DNA from: Moorena producens 3L
GTDB lineage: Bacteria > Cyanobacteriota > Cyanobacteriia > Cyanobacteriales > Coleofasciculaceae
Length of the DNA stretch: 64,000 bases
Direction of reading: 5' to 3'
Assembly: GCF_000211815.1 (NCBI RefSeq)
Contig: NZ_GL890874.1
Span: 106,320 to 170,319 of the forward strand
The notes below the pieces were generated by a model. The model was not told the origin of the DNA. It saw only the letters and a list, made by a program, of their open reading frames with translations, and did no database searches. The first letter of the stretch is position 1. Each line of letters begins with the position of its first letter. Positions 60,795 to 64,000 of this stretch are shown piece after piece. Both the position numbers and the translations under genes were made by a program.

Positions 60795-60920
60795 GGTGCA
60801 TCTCATATTTGAAAATTTTGCGTAGGGTGCGTTAGGGGGGCCGAGGATTTTCTCGGTAACCACGGTTAGGTTGCTGCCCGTAACGCACCACCGAGTAAAA
60901 CAGCTTTAATGAGATGCACC
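60795..60920. mobile_element. MITE-like element, 126 bp
   Basis: Perfect 12-bp ends GGTGCATCTCAT / ATGAGATGCACC. The interior holds GTAGGGTGCGTTAG...GTAACGCACCACC, a hairpin also seen at 42831-42911. Confidence 0.75.
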
Positions 60921-60983
60921 TGCTTAAATCCCGAAATAATTCTCAAAAGCTCAGGAAGTCATAGTCATTCAGGAGACATGTCA

Positions 60984-61326
60984 ATGCTACAACCTATTAC
61001 GTTTACTAGAAGCCAAGACATCAGTAGCAAATCCCAAACCGTTGATGTACCAACAAACCCCGCTGCACCATCTGATGCTTCTTCTAGGTCTACTACTTCC
61101 TCCCTGGCTTTTGGTTGGTGGCAAACCCTTTGGGCAGATATCGACGTTATTTTCACAAGAGACCCCGCTGCCCGAAATTGGCTAGAAGTACTCTTTTGCT
61201 ATCCTGGCACAGGACAAACTGCCCGATGTAGAGGCTAAGCTAATTCGGACATTGATAGACCGCATTGCTACTTTGGAACAACAGGTGCAGGATTTGAAGC
61301 AGCACGAACAGACAGCAATTCATTAA
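60984..61326 (+). pseudogene. cysE: Serine acetyltransferase remnant with internal deletion
   Basis: The N-terminal part, LWADIDVIFTRDPAARNWLE followed by VLFCYPG, is typical of CysE. After about 61205 the frame shifts, and a C-terminal segment LPDVEAKLIRTLIDRIATLE with QQVQDLKQHEQTAIH follows to a TAA at 61324-61326, matching cyanobacterial CysE tails. The whole left-handed beta-helix catalytic domain (about 150 residues) is missing. ATG 60984 has AGGAG 8 nt upstream. Cysteine synthesis must rely on another copy. Confidence 0.75.
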
Positions 61327-61327
61327 G

Positions 61328-61360
61328 TAATGGGTAATGGGTAATGGGTAATGGGTAATT
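61328..61360. repeat. Short heptamer array (GGGTAAT)
   Basis: Four units of AATGGGT/GGGTAAT between the cysE remnant and the next gene. Confidence 0.8.
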
Positions 61361-61410
61361 GACCCAACTATACTTGATATCATTCCTAGCAATCGTAACA
61401 GAGCCTCTGT

Positions 61411-63132
61411 ATGACTATTCCGGTTCCGCCAAGAACTCGCGCTCAAGAATCTCGGGCTGCTATCGAACGGATTTATGTGATCATGCGACATCTATTTATC
61501 CGAGGATACTACAAGCCGGGGGGTGCTTCTGGTGCAGCGTTGAGGCAAGCGTTGCTGACTTTGCAACCAGAAATTTATGGCTCCATTGCTGACCCACAGA
61601 AAGTGGAATTGAATGGTCTAGTTTATGTTATCGATCGCTTACCCTGCGGCATGGAAATGTGTCGTTTTGTGAAACTGGTGGCGGCAGAAGGGTATAGTCA
61701 ATCAGGATTTGAGACAATTGTTCCTGCTAAACGTCGCCGTAATTGCTACCGCATTGATCAAGAAACGATGCTGATCGAAATTACCCGAGGGCGTAGCGAG
61801 ATTTATGACATTCTTACCCATCTGACTTTTATTTATATCGAAGCTAATAAAATTAGAGACCATGCTCTGGAGGAAGGTCAACCGACACGAGAGTGGATAA
61901 AGCTCGAAGAAATGGTTACAGGTCAACAATCCCCGGATAATCCTAAGTCGTTGGTGTCAGAAGACCTGGAAGTCCAGCATCGAGCTTTTTCTTACTTAAG
62001 TACTCTTTTAGGACGTACGTTTGAAGAAACCAAACACGCTTACCATCGCCTTGCTCAGGCTAGCTCTGACAATAATGGTCTATTTGATATTATCTATTGG
62101 CTGGGTCGAGTGGCGATGGAAGAAGTCCAATCCCAACGCGATCGCAAAATTACTTTCAGTTCCACACTCCGGGAGCGGATTGGACATCATATCCACGGGG
62201 CGCAGTGGGCAACTGATATTAAAAGCTTTCTGTTAGAAAACAACTTATGGGAGCGCCCACTCCATATTATTAGTGCGAATTTGCATAGCGTGATGAATTG
62301 CTTATTTGCGCCATCAGCACTGAAACCAACCTTGGGACAGGACAAAAAAATTGAGGAAATTGCCCGTGAGTTAAGTTTGCCAGAAAACGCCCACCTAAAC
62401 CAAGAGGTTAGGGAGTTTGCCTTGCAAAACGGGATGTTTTATCTGGCCGATCGAGCTGGGACAAATATCCACGTGCAAATTTTTGATACTGCTATGTTAC
62501 CCCTCCCTTTGCTTTCCCCTGAATTACCAATTAATCCTAACATAATTGAACAAGAAAAGCCAGTTATCTTGGTAATGGATTATGCCTTTGGGGAACAAGC
62601 GTTTGAGATTATGGATGAATTACTCAAACCTTATAAAACCAGCGGGCACTCCAAAAAACTTAATGTGAAGTCGATTTCGGTAATGGGAAAAGCGGGAATA
62701 TTGGTGGGACAAAAGGGAGATTTAATGCTACCAACGGCACACATTTTTGAGGGGACAGCGGATAATTATCCTTTTGTTAATGAGCTAAAGAGTGAGGATT
62801 TTAAAGATGATGGAATTCCCATTTATGAAGGAGCGTTGGTGACAGTAATGGGAACCTCTTTGCAAAACTCTGATATTTTAGCTTACTTCAAAAGTTCATC
62901 TTGGAATGTGATTGGCTTGGAGATGGAAGGAGCACACTTACAAAAGGCAATTCAAGCTGCTTCTATGATCCGTAAAAGTATTGATGATAAGGTAAAGCTG
63001 CGTTATGCTTACTATGCTTCTGATAACCCCTTGTTGACTGGCAGCACCTTAGCTTCCGGGGGATTGGGAACAACAGGTGTGAAGCCAACCTATTTAATCA
63101 CTATGAAATTTCTTCAGAAAATCCTGGCATAG
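61411..63132 (+). CDS. Large protein with a phosphorylase-like C-terminal domain (possibly DUF6909)
   Basis: A 573-aa soluble protein. The N-terminal two thirds are helical (AIERIYVIMRHLFIRGYYKP, HLTFIYIEANKIRDHALEEG). The last third resembles the nucleoside phosphorylase/MTAN fold: ISVMGKAGILVGQKGDLMLP, TAHIFEGTADNYPFVNELKS, and NVIGLEMEGAHLQKAIQAAS with the MEGA segment in the place of the MESA nucleoside-binding motif. I believe it corresponds to DUF6909, but am not certain. MTAN-like domains fused to other modules can act in nucleotide-based signalling. Start ATG 61411. Confidence 0.6.
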   Translation: MTIPVPPRTRAQESRAAIERIYVIMRHLFIRGYYKPGGASGAALRQALLTLQPEIYGSIADPQKVELNGLVYVIDRLPCGMEMCRFVKLVAAEGYSQSGFETIVPAKRRRNCYRIDQETMLIEITRGRSEIYDILTHLTFIYIEANKIRDHALEEGQPTREWIKLEEMVTGQQSPDNPKSLVSEDLEVQHRAFSYLSTLLGRTFEETKHAYHRLAQASSDNNGLFDIIYWLGRVAMEEVQSQRDRKITFSSTLRERIGHHIHGAQWATDIKSFLLENNLWERPLHIISANLHSVMNCLFAPSALKPTLGQDKKIEEIARELSLPENAHLNQEVREFALQNGMFYLADRAGTNIHVQIFDTAMLPLPLLSPELPINPNIIEQEKPVILVMDYAFGEQAFEIMDELLKPYKTSGHSKKLNVKSISVMGKAGILVGQKGDLMLPTAHIFEGTADNYPFVNELKSEDFKDDGIPIYEGALVTVMGTSLQNSDILAYFKSSSWNVIGLEMEGAHLQKAIQAASMIRKSIDDKVKLRYAYYASDNPLLTGSTLASGGLGTTGVKPTYLITMKFLQKILA

Positions 63133-63417
63133 TTGATGTAGGGTGGGCAGTGAACCAGACCGATTCACCAAGCCATAGCCCATGGCTAGCCACTGCCCAC
63201 CAAACGATTAATCACAATTGATGTAGGGTGGGCAGTGAACCAGACCAATTCACCAAGCCATAGCATTACTAGGGCGTGTTTTCAAACTCGGAGATCCCCC
63301 TAAATCCCCCTTAAAAAAGGGGGACTTTGAGAATGGCTCCCCCCTTCCGCGCGGGGGGTTGGGGGGGATCTAAATCTTGCGGAAAACTTTGAAAACACGG
63401 CCTAGGCACTGCCCACC
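63133..63417. repeat. Duplicated GGTGGGCAGTG inverted-repeat element, second copy interrupted
   Basis: TTGATGTAGGGTGGGCAGTG begins both copies (63133, 63218). Copy 1 ends CACTGCCCACC at 63201; copy 2 ends the same way at about 63417 because a MITE (63273-63401) split it. Confidence 0.75.
63273..63401. mobile_element. 129-bp MITE with CTAG target duplication
   Basis: Ends GGCGTGTTTTCAAA and TTTGAAAACACGGC (one mismatch within 11); CTAG precedes (63269-63272) and follows (63402-63405). The interior contains CCCCCTTAAAAAAGGGGG. Confidence 0.75.
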
Positions 63418-63501
63418 TTAGGATGAAAACACAGAACAGGAAACTAATCAAATCAAGGAGATTTTAACTAGTCAGTTGTTTCCCCCACCGTGTACTAGTC
63501 G

Positions 63502-64000
63502 TTATACAAAGATCAGATCGGCTGTTGTATAGGTATCAGTAACTATAGCAATAACCTCCAGGGAAGGAGTATTCATAGAGATAAAGTTAGCCCCAAAGAT
63601 ATAGTCGCCGATTGCTCCATGGAGTTGAATTGTATCCGTACCAGATTCGAAATCCGTAATTACAGCGTAATCATTGAAACCAAACCATCCTTGCCCAACA
63701 TAGTAAGCATTGCTGCTATCTCCAAGCACAAATGTATCAGCACCAGCTCCTCCGGTTAAGATATCAATTTCATTAACACCTGGATTGCTACTGGTGGGAT
63801 CGACACCTACGATGGTATCATTACCAGAGCCACCAAACAGAGAGTCATTACCTAAGCCACCTCGAAGAGAGTCGTTACCTGAGTCCCCAGACAGGGAGTC
63901 ATTACCTGAGCCACCCAGAAGAGTGTCATTATCTAAGCCCCCAGACAGGGAGTCGTTACCTAAGCCCCCAAACAGAGAGTCGTTACCTGAGCCCCCAAAC
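63502..64000 (-). CDS. RTX-type calcium-binding protein (3' part)
   Basis: The C-terminal 165 residues of a protein that runs off the right edge. Seven nonapeptide repeats GGxGNDxLx (for example FGGSGNDSL, SGGLDNDTL, RGGLGNDSL) form the start of a calcium beta-roll. They are followed by EIDILTGGAGADTFVLGDSS and ITDFESGTDTIQLHGA, the standard end of RTX/hemolysin-type proteins, which serves type I secretion. The near-identical 27-bp units suggest variable repeat number. The N-terminal function is outside the window. Confidence 0.9.
   Translation of the reverse strand, partial: FGGSGNDSLFGGLGNDSLSGGLDNDTLLGGSGNDSLSGDSGNDSLRGGLGNDSLFGGSGNDTIVGVDPTSSNPGVNEIDILTGGAGADTFVLGDSSNAYYVGQGWFGFNDYAVITDFESGTDTIQLHGAIGDYIFGANFISMNTPSLEVIAIVTDTYTTADLIFV

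Noticed and set aside
1..64000. tRNA or rRNA genes
   Set aside because: I looked for cloverleaf-type arms with GGTTCGAATCC-like T-loops and conserved rRNA segments and saw none; a tRNAscan-SE run would be decisive.

Overview
The window is chromosomal DNA from a cyanobacterium, most likely a large-genome filamentous marine type close to Moorena/Lyngbya (the genus is inference). Evidence seen directly: photosystem genes (psbD, ycf4), families confined to cyanobacteria (DUF1815, DUF2839, DUF3285, DUF1822), many GCGATCGC (HIP1) octamers, an NACHT-HEAT protein, a CHAT-CHASE2 protein and a very heavy load of small repeats.

Layout. 1-6.5 kb holds housekeeping genes: 5' part of psbD (minus), ycf4, a lipoprotein cyclophilin, a ketoacyl-ACP synthase, purF, DUF2839 and DUF1815. 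6.7-12.5 kb is an accessory stretch with a photolyase stub, broken toxin/antitoxin-like genes, an unknown lipoprotein/membrane protein pair and a zinc-ribbon/winged-helix pair. 12.9-21.3 kb is a mostly minus-strand block: TauE-like permease, cellulose-synthase-like GT2, DAO-type oxidoreductase, dgkA, ybeY, DUF3285, and prfB with its programmed frameshift. 22.3-31.8 kb holds a BI-1 protein, a SigF-type sigma factor, an HCF173-like NmrA/CIA30 protein, Fic, an SGNH hydrolase, a thioredoxin-fold protein and a methyltransferase. 32.0-34.2 kb is an Uma2 gene split by an IS605-type TnpB element that also carries a divergent 59-aa ribbon-helix-helix gene. 35.9-42.4 kb holds a 113-bp tandem array, the NACHT-HEAT receptor-like protein and RecQ. 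43-54.4 kb carries a broken DUF29 gene, a protein with three Pro/Gly/Asp modules, an M48 protease, three tandem AIM24 genes, a zinc-ribbon membrane protein and a sigma-like/DUF1822/CHAT-CHASE2 operon. 54.9-64 kb holds a PAS-LuxR regulator, an XRE regulator, a DDE transposase gene with other elements nested inside it, TetR, a cysE remnant, a phosphorylase-like protein and the 3' end of an RTX protein.

The most unusual feature is the layering of small mobile repeats. At least two hairpin families (called P, about 45 bp, and H, about 23-30 bp) sit inside genes and inside other repeats, with arm sequences that change in compensating ways. Several MITE-like elements can be removed on paper so that the interrupted reading frame is restored. 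Heptamer tandem arrays of about ten different unit sequences fill the spacers. A roughly 60-bp conserved element occurs three times, once before the PAS-LuxR gene and once before the Pro/Gly/Asp-module gene.

Candidates for undescribed biology: the NACHT-HEAT gene with its variable 33-residue repeats, the sigma-like/DUF1822/CHAT-CHASE2 operon, the TnpB element with its divergent RHH gene, and the P/H hairpin families.
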